Positions 7,795 through 13,041 of a stretch of DNA of 21,247 nt are shown here, one piece after another. The DNA is taken from NCBI GenBank assembly GCA_036565605.1, contig DATCXV010000014.1, forward strand, positions 1 through 21,247, in the 5' to 3' direction. Position 1 is the stretch's first letter. Every line of letters starts with the position of its first letter. Both the position numbers and the translations under genes were made by a program. The notes under the pieces were generated by a model. That model saw only the letters and a list, made by a program, of their open reading frames with translations. It was not told where the DNA came from and searched no databases. This DNA comes from UBA6065 sp036565605. GTDB taxonomy: Bacteria > Patescibacteriota > Minisyncoccia > Phycocordibacterales > UBA6065.

Positions 7795-7800
7795 AGTATA
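7795..7800 (-). promoter_or_regulatory. -10 box TATACT of prfB
   Basis: TATACT on the minus strand, with exactly 7 nt to the prfB ATG at 7787, the same spacing as for ftsX and nfi. The -35 candidate (TTTCAA, 17 nt upstream) is weak. Confidence 0.5.
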
Positions 7801-7817
7801 GAATATTCGCCCTATTA

Positions 7818-7846
7818 TTGAAAATAATCGCTAAATATACTAATCT
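7818..7846 (+). promoter_or_regulatory. promoter of tRNA-Thr pair
   Basis: TTGAAA (7818-7823), a 17-nt spacer, and TAATCT (7841-7846). Transcription would start near 7853, a few bases before the first tRNA base at 7857. Confidence 0.5.
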
Positions 7847-7856
7847 GTCTGAGCAA

Positions 7857-8122
7857 GCCAGCGTAGCTCAGTCGGTAGAGCACGTCATTGGTGGGTCGTA
7901 ACCCCTGCCCACGCGCCCGGCAACGGACGCGTGAATCCCGAATAACGGTTAATAGCCCTATTGAGAGATAAGGCCGAGACCGTGGCGACCGAAAGGCCGC
8001 CCGAACGACTGACAAGGGTCTCCAAGATTTTAAACATCAGGGAGAAAGATACAGTCTAGTCCTCCCGCAAGGAGAGGTGTAAACGAATGACGAGGTCTCC
8101 GGTTCGATCCCGGACGCTGGCT
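7857..8122 (+). tRNA. tRNA-Thr(GGU), interrupted by a group I intron
   Basis: The exons are 7857-7892 and 8086-8122. Joined, they form a complete cloverleaf: acceptor GCCAGCG/CGCTGGC, D-arm GCTC/GAGC, anticodon stem CGTCA/TGACG with loop TTGGTAA (anticodon GGT, Thr), variable loop AGGTC, and T-arm with TTCGATC. Discriminator is T; CCA is not encoded. The 193-nt intron falls between positions 36 and 37, just after the anticodon. Without removal of the intron the anticodon loop cannot form, so tRNA function depends on splicing. It is followed 25 nt later by tRNA-Thr(CGU), probably in the same transcript. Confidence 0.92.
7893..8085 (+). ncRNA. group I self-splicing intron in tRNA-Thr
   Basis: 193 nt without an ORF. 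P1: exon GGT plus intron GGG pairs with CCTGCC (7904-7909), placing the conserved U.G wobble (7892/7907) exactly at the 5' splice site. P2: CACGCG/CGCGTG (7910-7915/7928-7933). P6-like hairpin: GGCG with CC-GAAA-GG and CGCC. P7: GACTG with the S-type motif AGATACAGTC. P8: TCTCC/GGAGA. P9: CTCC-CGCAA-GGAG. The last intron base is G (omega-G). P3 and P4 were not resolved by eye. The small size, tRNA site and compact core fit the bacterial tRNA intron group (IC3-like). Splicing by two transesterifications started by external guanosine is the established family mechanism. Confidence 0.85.
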
Positions 8123-8147
8123 CACGGAAGGAGTGAAGTCCGACCGC

Positions 8148-8220
8148 GCCACCTTAGCTCAGTTGGTAGAGCGACGGTATCGTAAACCGTAGGTCCCCGG
8201 TTCAAGCCCGGGAGGTGGCT
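8148..8220 (+). tRNA. tRNA-Thr(CGU)
   Basis: Full cloverleaf: acceptor GCCACCT/AGGTGGC, D-stem GCTC/GAGC, anticodon stem ACGGT/ACCGT with loop ATCGTAA (anticodon CGT, Thr), and T-arm CCCGG-TTCAAGC-CCGGG. Discriminator is T; CCA is not encoded. No intron. It lies 25 nt after the interrupted tRNA-Thr(GGU). Confidence 0.95.
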
Positions 8221-8280
8221 CACTTGGTATTTTATTTAAAAAATCCACAACAGGATGCGTTTTTTCTTTGCTCATGATTA

Positions 8281-8297
8281 CTAATTGTATTAATTAG
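8281..8297. repeat. short inverted repeat before the HNH gene
   Basis: CTAATT-GTATT-AATTAG, 6-bp arms, immediately upstream of the HNH start codon. It overlaps a weak -10-like TATTAA located 7 nt before the ATG. It could be an operator or a small hairpin; AT-rich chance is not excluded. Confidence 0.3.
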
Positions 8298-8300
8298 TTT

Positions 8301-8750
8301 ATGCCGAATCCCAAAAAACCTCGTACTCCTTGCCCAGTCTGCGGGAGAGAACCTCATCGCTCCTTTTACACATATTGCAGCAATGCATGTCAGCAACAAG
8401 CTCAATTTCTACGTTATATCGAAGCCTGGAAAACAGGTAAAATTTTAGGATTGCAGACTATCGGTACCGTCTCTCCACCTATAAAAAGATATCTACGAGA
8501 AAAATGTGGCAATAAATGCGAACTTTGTGGTTGGTCGAGCATTGATACTAAAACCGGTATTGTGCCTTTAGTCGCAGATCATATTGACGGCAACTGGCGA
8601 AATAATGTCGAGAGCAATCTCCGTTTACTTTGCCCTAATTGTGATTCTCTTACTCCTACTTATGCCGGATTAAACAGAGGCAAAGGGAGAAAAGGTCGCG
8701 TGATGAGCAAACGTACGCAAGAAGGTCGGAAACTGATTAGAGGTTACTAA
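8301..8750 (+). CDS. HNH endonuclease with N-terminal zinc-binding module
   Basis: 149 aa. The N-terminal module has CPVC (11-14), C26 and C30, a likely zinc finger, followed by a basic linker. The HNH nuclease domain has CELC (73-76), the catalytic ADHIDGN (92-98), N106 and LLCPNC (109-114), then a basic C-terminus. Free-standing HNH proteins of this form are common in phages and beside group I introns. The gene is visibly more AT-rich than its neighbours, has no Shine-Dalgarno, and starts 80 nt after the tRNA-Thr pair, one of which carries a group I intron. It is therefore a candidate mobility endonuclease acting on an intronless tRNA-Thr allele; an unrelated nuclease cargo gene is also possible. 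Its stop overlaps the convergent nfi stop by 4 bp. Confidence 0.88.
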   Translation: MPNPKKPRTPCPVCGREPHRSFYTYCSNACQQQAQFLRYIEAWKTGKILGLQTIGTVSPPIKRYLREKCGNKCELCGWSSIDTKTGIVPLVADHIDGNWRNNVESNLRLLCPNCDSLTPTYAGLNRGKGRKGRVMSKRTQEGRKLIRGY

Positions 8751-9421
8751 TCTAGCTCCCCTTTTCGAAACTTGTTTACCAGCTCATGCGCTCGTCTTGT
8801 TGGTTCAGGTAAACGGTATCCGCGCAGACAATTTTTGATAATTTCCAAGGACTCCTCCATCGAAACCAGGTGTCCCGGAGAAACAATAAGTGGATTCGAC
8901 CGCTCTTTCGACTTGAACGCCCAGCCAATTTGATCACCGCTTTTTGGATCAAGAATCTGCTCGGCGTCGCCAACTTGCTTCGGCACTTCAAACGCACCAT
9001 AGAGTCGAGACTTGGCGCACCCAACCGTCGGCACGGATAAAAGCACACCTAAATGGGACGCAATGCCGAGCCTACGCGGATGTGCGATCCCCTGTCCGTC
9101 GACCACCACCAGATCTGGCGGTGCCGGAAGCTTGGCAAGACATTCGATGACGCCGGGCATTTCCCGAAATGACAGAAATCCTGGAATGTATGGAAATGAA
9201 ACCGGTGTGCGTACCGTCGCATAATGTAAAGGCGTCAGATCCGGATACGACATGACCACCACTCCCGCAAAAAGTTCTGTACCGAAGCGTTCAAGCGACA
9301 CATCGACGCCAGCAATAGTTCGAACACGCCGCTCCAAAGGGCGTATGCGCACTTCTTGGGCAAGCCGCTTTTGCTCGTTTCTTTTCTCTTCCATACCATT
9401 GCGCACGTGTTCTTCTTCCAT
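8747..9421 (-). CDS. nfi: endonuclease V (deoxyinosine 3' endonuclease)
   Basis: 224 aa from the chosen start, close to the 223 aa of E. coli Nfi. Family features: IAGVDVS with catalytic Asp (D40), FPYIPGFLSFREMPG (wedge motif PYIP at 77-80), VVVDGQGIAHPRRLG with the second metal Asp (D108), GCAKSRL, VSPGHLVS (His184) and YRLPEPTRRAHEL. It cleaves DNA 3' of deaminated adenine and related lesions to start alternative excision repair. The frame is open to 9541, but the ATG at 9421 is preceded by TATACT exactly 7 nt upstream and gives the family length; a Met at 9394 is a weaker option. It is divergent from ECF sigma gene 2 and convergent with the HNH gene. Confidence 0.93.
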   Translation of the reverse strand: MEEEHVRNGMEEKRNEQKRLAQEVRIRPLERRVRTIAGVDVSLERFGTELFAGVVVMSYPDLTPLHYATVRTPVSFPYIPGFLSFREMPGVIECLAKLPAPPDLVVVDGQGIAHPRRLGIASHLGVLLSVPTVGCAKSRLYGAFEVPKQVGDAEQILDPKSGDQIGWAFKSKERSNPLIVSPGHLVSMEESLEIIKNCLRGYRLPEPTRRAHELVNKFRKGELD

Positions 9422-9428
9422 ATAATGC

Positions 9429-9434
9429 AGTATA
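9429..9434 (-). promoter_or_regulatory. -10 box TATACT of nfi
   Basis: TATACT on the minus strand, 7 nt before the ATG at 9421; decides the start and predicts a leaderless mRNA. Confidence 0.5.
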
Positions 9435-9491
9435 CGAACCCAAGGGACGGAAACAATACGTACTGTTTCTGAAACAAATCGGCTTTCACTC

Positions 9492-9513
9492 GCGTAATAT
9501 CCTTGCGTAATAT
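9492..9513. repeat. tandem 9-bp direct repeat upstream of ECF sigma gene 2
   Basis: GCGTAATAT occurs at 9492-9500 and 9505-9513 (13-bp period), ending 9 nt before the sigma ATG. The second copy includes a TAATAT that could act as a -10 box. It could be a regulator site or the sigma factor's own promoter signal. Confidence 0.4.
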
Positions 9514-9522
9514 TTTGAAGAT

Positions 9523-10065
9523 ATGATTGCAGCAGAAACAATAGAAAGAGCGAAAAAAGGAGACCTTTTCGCCTTCGAAGAAATCGTCTCTGAATACGAG
9601 AAGCCCTTGTGGAACTACCTGGTCCGCTTGGCAGGATCCCGCGATGACGCGGAAGACCTTTTGCAGGATACCTTTGTGAAGGTTTTTAAACATCTTGGTT
9701 CCATGGATTCCAAACGTAACATCAAATCCTGGATCTATACCATTGCCACGAACACCGCATACGATTTTCTGCGCAAGAAAAAGCGCGAAGGAAAGGTTGA
9801 ACTTGACGAAGAGCACGAAACAAATCCTGATAGCTCCTCGTATTATTCGGTGACAGTAGAAGACAACCTTGAAATCAAGGACGTTTCGGCAGCAATCGAC
9901 CGGCTCGACGAACTCTATCGCGGGCCGATCGTTCTGTATTACAAGGATGGGTTTAGCTATGAGGAGATAGCGGATATGCTCTCGATCCCTATCAACACTC
10001 TCAAGACCAGGCTTTCGAGAGCGAAAAAGCAATTGGCGACCCTTCTTACTAATTACGGCTATTAA
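9523..10065 (+). CDS. ECF-type RNA polymerase sigma-70 factor (module 2)
   Basis: 180 aa. Region 2 spans about residues 15-90 (VRLAGSRDDAEDLLQDTFVK, IKSWIYTIATNTAYDFLRKK), followed by an acidic linker with DEEHETNPDSSSYY (about 95-115). Region 4 spans about 120-178 (PIVLYYKDGFSYEEIADML, INTLKTRLSRAKKQLATLL). It has the same architecture as the module 1 factor but clearly different sequence, so it should use a different promoter set. Its membrane partner gene starts 43 nt downstream. It is divergent from nfi across about 100 nt containing a 9-bp direct repeat. Confidence 0.93.
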   Translation: MIAAETIERAKKGDLFAFEEIVSEYEKPLWNYLVRLAGSRDDAEDLLQDTFVKVFKHLGSMDSKRNIKSWIYTIATNTAYDFLRKKKREGKVELDEEHETNPDSSSYYSVTVEDNLEIKDVSAAIDRLDELYRGPIVLYYKDGFSYEEIADMLSIPINTLKTRLSRAKKQLATLLTNYGY

Positions 10066-10108
10066 AATCATAATGAATCATACGATGAACACCCGCAAAG
10101 GCCCCGAC

Positions 10109-10453
10109 ATGATCGAGACCTCGTTTCGTATTGAAGATAGAGAGATGCCTGCTCATGTACACAGCAAAGTCATGAAGCGAGTGTTCTTTGCCGCCTACGG
10201 CAAATATCTGTACGCATCGGCTGCCGTGCTTGTCTTGAACTTGGCCGTTCTTGGTAAAGAGGTCTGGAGGGCTTTACGCGAGGTGGATTTGACCCGGGCT
10301 CTGCATCCGGCACCGCAGCTTTCATTTGTATCGGCCCTTTCTTGGGACTCGATTATTGCGGTCATCATGTCTACCCTTCTCTGTGCCGCAACTGCAGTGG
10401 TACTTACCAAGATCTATCGCGACGCCAAGGCGTTCGGAATGTTCAGAGCATAA
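10109..10453 (+). CDS. small membrane protein paired with ECF sigma factor 2 (putative anti-sigma)
   Basis: 114 aa from the chosen start. A hydrophilic N-terminus with MPAHVHSKVMKRV is followed by two membrane segments (about residues 30-48 and 75-98) and a short basic tail. The ATG at 10109 is preceded by AAAGG at a 7-nt distance. It also puts 13 residues before the conserved Pro, exactly as in the module 1 partner (2141-2527); an upstream ATG at 10073 has no such support. No zinc anti-sigma motif. Cotranscription with the sigma gene is implied by spacing and by a strong terminator right after (10474-10507). Anti-sigma function is inferred from context. Confidence 0.72.
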   Translation: MIETSFRIEDREMPAHVHSKVMKRVFFAAYGKYLYASAAVLVLNLAVLGKEVWRALREVDLTRALHPAPQLSFVSALSWDSIIAVIMSTLLCAATAVVLTKIYRDAKAFGMFRA

Positions 10454-10473
10454 CCGTCTGCTTATATAAAATT

Positions 10474-10507
10474 AAAAAATTCCCCGCCATTCGGCGGGGA
10501 ATTTTTT
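10474..10507. terminator. bidirectional intrinsic terminator
   Basis: 15-bp perfect stem (AAAAAATTCCCCGCC / GGCGGGGAATTTTTT) with ATTC loop. A/T tracts on both sides let it serve the plus-strand sigma 2 operon and the minus-strand small membrane protein gene that ends at 10515. Confidence 0.92.
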
Positions 10508-10514
10508 CTAATTT

Positions 10515-10748
10515 TTACTGAGTAGCATTCGAACCTGTACCACTGGGAGTTCCGCCGGTGCCGTTCGAAGTTCCTCCATTCAAGTCGACATCAATCGACG
10601 CTCCACCTGAATTGTCCGTCGCTGGTGCTGCTACCTGCCTGCGACCAACCACAAACCAGACGATGAATGCGACAACGATAACAAGAAGCACAACCAGAAT
10701 CGCATTGGTTGCCGACGAAGAATTATCGCCCGTCTTGATTTCTTGCAT
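10515..10748 (-). CDS. small single-pass membrane protein with Gly/Ser/Thr-rich tail
   Basis: 77 aa. Residues 1-14 are polar, residues 15-35 form one strongly hydrophobic membrane segment (NAILVVLLVIVVAFIVWFVV), and the rest is low-complexity Gly/Ser/Thr/Asn. The topology predicts the tail outside the cell. No domain is recognised. It is bounded by terminators on both sides (10474-10507 and 10793-10827), so it is a single-gene transcript. A TAATCT box lies 9 nt before the ATG and no Shine-Dalgarno is seen. Confidence 0.7.
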   Translation of the reverse strand: MQEIKTGDNSSSATNAILVVLLVIVVAFIVWFVVGRRQVAAPATDNSGGASIDVDLNGGTSNGTGGTPSGTGSNATQ

Positions 10749-10792
10749 ATTGCTTTAAGATTAAGCCGTTAATGTAAGCGGCCAAGGATAGT

Positions 10793-10827
10793 ACGAAAAA
10801 AGCGCCTGGAAAAGGCGCTTTTTTCGT
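10793..10827. terminator. bidirectional intrinsic terminator after tRNA-Asp
   Basis: 14-bp stem ACGAAAAAAGCGCC / GGCGCTTTTTTCGT with loop TGGAAAA. On the minus strand it follows tRNA-Asp by 9 nt and ends the tRNA-Met/tRNA-Asp transcript. Confidence 0.9.
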
Positions 10828-10836
10828 GTTCTACTG

Positions 10837-10910
10837 CGCGAGTGACGGGGCTCGAACCCGCGACCTCGTCCGTGACAGGGACGCGCTCTAACCAACTGAG
10901 CTACACCCGC
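10837..10910 (-). tRNA. tRNA-Asp(GUC)
   Basis: Acceptor GCGGGTG/CACTCGC (one G.U), D-stem GCTC/GAGC, anticodon stem CGTCC/GGACG with loop CTGTCAC (anticodon GTC), T-arm with TTCGAGC, discriminator G as expected for Asp. CCA not encoded. It lies 43 nt downstream of tRNA-Met on the same strand. Confidence 0.95.
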
Positions 10911-10953
10911 ATGTGCAGGCTATTTAAGCATATCTCGTCGGAAAAATCTATGG

Positions 10954-11027
10954 TGTCGGGGGTGGGAGTCGAACCCACGACCCCGGGCTTATGAGTCCCG
11001 TGCTCTAACCAACTGAGCTACCCCGAC
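10954..11027 (-). tRNA. elongator tRNA-Met(CAU)
   Basis: Acceptor GTCGGGG/CCCCGAC with a normal first pair, so not the initiator. D-stem GCTC/GAGC, anticodon loop CTCATAA, T-arm GTGGG-TTCGACT-CCCAC, discriminator A. CCA follows in the DNA (10951-10953). The anticodon stem has an A31.G39 mismatch (CGGGA/GCCCG). tRNA-Ile2 (lysidine-modified) is the alternative, but the sequence around the loop is of elongator Met type. Confidence 0.88.
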
Positions 11028-11146
11028 AAAGGCGCCATTACCTAAGCGCCGTAACAATCTATCACGACACGCCTTCAAATCCAAGGCAAATGATCTTTTG
11101 AAAGAAAAAAATTCCTGCCCCGTACTAACAGTGTGTACTTCGGGAG

Positions 11147-11179
11147 AACGAAAAGGGCGCCACGGGCGCCCTTTTCGTT
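11147..11179. terminator. strong inverted repeat / bidirectional terminator
   Basis: 15-bp perfect stem AACGAAAAGGGCGCC / GGCGCCCTTTTCGTT with a 3-nt ACG loop, with A and T tracts in the arms. Apart from it, 11028-11218 holds no gene I can support. It may shield the tRNA promoter from antisense reading or end an unrecognised short plus-strand transcript. Confidence 0.7.
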
Positions 11180-11218
11180 TGCCTTGAAGCGGCTCTCAGT
11201 GGTGAAATAAAAAGGGCC

Positions 11219-11248
11219 TGGACAGCGTACTATTTGAGGTAGTAGTAT
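11219..11248 (+). promoter_or_regulatory. promoter of the 11257 gene
   Basis: TGGACA (11219-11224, 5/6 of the -35 consensus), 18-nt spacer, TAGTAT (11243-11248), 8 nt before the ATG at 11257. Confidence 0.45.
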
Positions 11249-11256
11249 CCGAAATT

Positions 11257-11763
11257 ATGGAAAACAATAACAATACAGGTTGGTGGATTGGCGGCGTCAT
11301 TGCCGTTCTTGTCCTTATTATCGGTGGCATTTATCTTTTTAGGTCGGGCAACGACTCGTACCAGGGCGGTGAAAATGCAACTTCGACAGGATCATCGACC
11401 GCATCAATGATTCTTCCGTACGGCTTGGCAACGGTCGGTTTGGGCGATTCGATTTCGTTCCGCGGCATTACCATCACTCCGACATCGGTCGTTGAAGACA
11501 GCCGCTGTCCAAAGAGTGTTCAGTGTATCCAGGCTGGTACGGTTCGTTTGAACGTCCGTGCTCGTCTCGATAACGGTACAACATCAAACACGGTCGTCAC
11601 TCTCAGTAAGCCCGCAGCAATCGGTACATACAGCGTAAACTTGGTATCAGTCTCGCCTGAAAAGACTCAGGCAGCGATCAACGGTGCTGACTACCGCTTT
11701 ATCTTCGAGGTTCGCCAAAGCGCAAACGCAACCGGAGATGAAGGATTGATGGGCAAAGGCTAG
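11257..11763 (+). CDS. membrane-anchored extracytoplasmic protein with DSRCP...C motif
   Basis: 168 aa. A polar Asn-rich start (MENNNN) is followed by one membrane segment (about residues 9-28), a Ser/Thr/Gly linker, and a compact beta-rich domain (about 52-155). The domain holds DSRCPKSVQCIQAGTVRLNV around residues 81-100, a two-cysteine motif (DSRCP...VQC..AG) seen in many bacterial exported proteins of unknown function; the two Cys probably form a disulfide. No enzyme motif. It converges on msrB with 3 nt between the two genes. Oxidative-stress involvement through that neighbour is only a guess. Confidence 0.8.
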   Translation: MENNNNTGWWIGGVIAVLVLIIGGIYLFRSGNDSYQGGENATSTGSSTASMILPYGLATVGLGDSISFRGITITPTSVVEDSRCPKSVQCIQAGTVRLNVRARLDNGTTSNTVVTLSKPAAIGTYSVNLVSVSPEKTQAAINGADYRFIFEVRQSANATGDEGLMGKG

Positions 11764-11766
11764 ACC

Positions 11767-12165
11767 CTATTTTTTCTCTTCCAAATCCAGGCAGACGGAA
11801 TTCATGCAATACCGTTTGCCTGTTTTTGTTGGACCATCATCAAAAACGTGACCCAAATGCGAGCCACAACGAGCACACACGATCTCGGTTCGACGCATAC
11901 CATGGGAATCATCGACTATTTCACGCACCGCTTTCGGCAGCGCGGCGTCGAAAGACGGCCAACCTGTGCCCGAATCGAATTTGGCGTCAGATGAATACAG
12001 CGGATTACCGCAAGCAGCGCAGCGATAGACGCCTTCAGCATCTGCTTTCAATAGCTTGCCGGAAAAGGGCGCTTCTGTGCCCTTTTGACGCAAAGCTTGG
12101 TACGCCTCAGGCGAAAGGCGTTCTTTCCATTCTTCTTCGGTTTTTGGTAATTCTTTTTCGTTCAT
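11767..12165 (-). CDS. msrB: peptide-methionine (R)-S-oxide reductase MsrB
   Basis: 132 aa, the typical single-domain length. Zinc-binding CxxC pairs at C49/C52 and C97/C100, substrate-pocket stretch DSGTGWPSFDAAL (65-77), GHVFDDGP (105-112) and the catalytic RYCMNS with Cys120. It reduces the R-epimer of methionine sulfoxide in oxidised proteins. There is no signal peptide, so it acts in the cytoplasm. It lies 10 nt downstream of msrA, and the two enzymes together repair both epimers. No Shine-Dalgarno precedes the ATG, which suggests coupling to msrA translation. Confidence 0.96.
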   Translation of the reverse strand: MNEKELPKTEEEWKERLSPEAYQALRQKGTEAPFSGKLLKADAEGVYRCAACGNPLYSSDAKFDSGTGWPSFDAALPKAVREIVDDSHGMRRTEIVCARCGSHLGHVFDDGPTKTGKRYCMNSVCLDLEEKK

Positions 12166-12175
12166 ATTTTTATTG

Positions 12176-12727
12176 TTATTTTTTCTTAGTCGGATCTTTC
12201 AAAAGCGCGGCGAAATCGTGCGACACCTTATCGAGTTTCGGATTGATCACTAACATACAATACGTTTGCCGCGGATTTTTGGCATAAAAATCGCGATGAT
12301 AATCTTCAGCCACATAAAAGGTAGCCAGTGGTTCGACAGCGGTCACGATCGGTGCGCCTTTTTCATTTGAGTCATTCAATTCCGCGATGAATTTCTCTGC
12401 CTCCGCCTTCTGTACAGGAGTCGAATAAAAGATAACGGATCTATACTGACTTCCCACATCGTTTCCTTGTCGATCTTTCGTCGTTGGATCATGGCTTCCG
12501 AAAAAGACGGTCAGAAGGTCGGTGTATGAGATAAGCGCCGGATCATATTCAACCCTCGCACATTCGACATGTCCCGTCGTTCCGGAACAAACTTGTTCAT
12601 AATTTGGATTCGGCACTGTGCCACCGGCATATCCTGGCTCGACCAACGAAACACCCTTGAGCATCTTGAAAACTGCCTCTGTGCACCAGAAGCACCCACC
12701 GCCGAATACCGCTGTTTCAAGTTTCAT
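12176..12727 (-). CDS. msrA: peptide-methionine (S)-S-oxide reductase MsrA
   Basis: 183 aa, normal length. The catalytic motif GGGCFWCTE puts the active Cys at residue 12. Other family blocks are GYAGGTVPNPNYEQVCSG, GHVECARVEYDP, FFGSHDPTTKDRQGNDVGSQ and YHRDFYAKNPRQTYC. It reduces the S-epimer of methionine sulfoxide. First gene of an msrA-msrB operon. An extended -10 (TGCTATACT) lies 17 nt before the ATG, giving a leader of about 10 nt. The start gives the standard N-terminus with the catalytic Cys close to it. Confidence 0.96.
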   Translation of the reverse strand: MKLETAVFGGGCFWCTEAVFKMLKGVSLVEPGYAGGTVPNPNYEQVCSGTTGHVECARVEYDPALISYTDLLTVFFGSHDPTTKDRQGNDVGSQYRSVIFYSTPVQKAEAEKFIAELNDSNEKGAPIVTAVEPLATFYVAEDYHRDFYAKNPRQTYCMLVINPKLDKVSHDFAALLKDPTKKK

Positions 12728-12744
12728 ACAATTAGTTTAGTTAG

Positions 12745-12753
12745 AGTATAGCA
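12745..12753 (-). promoter_or_regulatory. extended -10 promoter of msrA
   Basis: TGC-TATACT on the minus strand, abutting the hairpin at 12750-12780 and 17 nt upstream of the msrA ATG. Confidence 0.45.
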
Positions 12754-12780
12754 AAAGCACCTTTTAAAGGTGCTTTTGCT
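12750..12780. terminator. bidirectional terminator-like hairpin
   Basis: AGCAAAAGCACC / GGTGCTTTTGCT around TTTTAAA. On the minus strand it lies just past the structured element 12797-12942, so it could end a minus-strand RNA from there. It partly overlaps the msrA -10 box. Confidence 0.65.
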
Positions 12781-12796
12781 GGATTACTTGTTGCGG

Positions 12797-12942
12797 GGGG
12801 GTACGACAGGATTGGAATCTGATTATGGCTAGTTTAAAGGGATTACATGAACTGGCTATAGAGGCAAAATCCTCCGCCCTTCATGGATACTAGATTCGGC
12901 CGAAAGAAACCGTAATCTCTTTCATATTAGCCTACTACCTCC
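12797..12942 (+). ncRNA. candidate structured RNA, unidentified (strand uncertain)
   Basis: About 146 nt fold into one closed structure. Closing stem GGGGGTA/TACCTCC (12797-12803/12936-12942). Stem GGCTAG/TTAGCC (12827-12832/12927-12932). An 11-bp helix AAAGGGATTAC/GTAATCTCTTT (12836-12846/12912-12922). Inside it a hairpin with ATGAA/TTCAT, GGC/GCC and GAGG-CAAAAT-CCTC (12847-12884), and a palindromic TTCGGCCGAA. Each of the three outer stems contains one G.U pair on the plus strand, which becomes an A.C mismatch on the minus strand; this favours plus-strand RNA. Against it, a TATAAT box (12946-12951, minus) and the hairpin at 12750-12780 would frame a minus-strand transcript. GTACGACAGG near the 5' side recalls the tmRNA D-domain, but no T-arm, tag ORF or partner acceptor is found. 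No match to RNase P, SRP or 6S RNA could be established by eye. Confidence 0.4.
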
Positions 12943-12945
12943 GTT

Positions 12946-12951
12946 ATTATA
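12946..12951 (-). promoter_or_regulatory. TATAAT box reading toward 12797-12942 on the minus strand
   Basis: Perfect TATAAT on the minus strand between the terminator at 12952-12991 and the structured element; transcription would start near 12938. No -35 is evident. Confidence 0.3.
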
Positions 12952-12991
12952 CAAAAAAACAATCCCCGCTCGCTTGAAGCGAAACGGGGAT
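12952..12991 (-). terminator. intrinsic terminator of the 245-aa unknown gene
   Basis: Stem ATCCCCG/CGGGGAT (12962-12968/12985-12991) with an inner TCGCT-TGA-AGCGA stem, followed on the minus strand by TGTTTTTTTG. It lies about 50 nt past the gene's stop at 13042. Confidence 0.88.
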
Positions 12992-13041
12992 CGGAAGAGC
13001 TAAGGCCTGAAATCCAAGGGCTAATGCCCAAGGTCAAGAGC

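Noticed and set aside
8230..8270. Possible terminator AAAAAATCC...GGAT...TTTTTT after the tRNA-Thr pair
   Set aside because: The stem is only about 4 bp with unpaired bases before the T tract; too weak to call.
9235..10071. Minus-strand 278-codon frame opposite ECF sigma 2
   Set aside because: Antisense of a gene with clear sigma-70 regions 2 and 4; overlaps nfi as well.
12826..12894. Short ORF starting MASLKGL inside the structured element, considered as a tmRNA tag
   Set aside because: The tail does not end in an Ala-rich degradation tag, and no tRNA-like 3' half is found.
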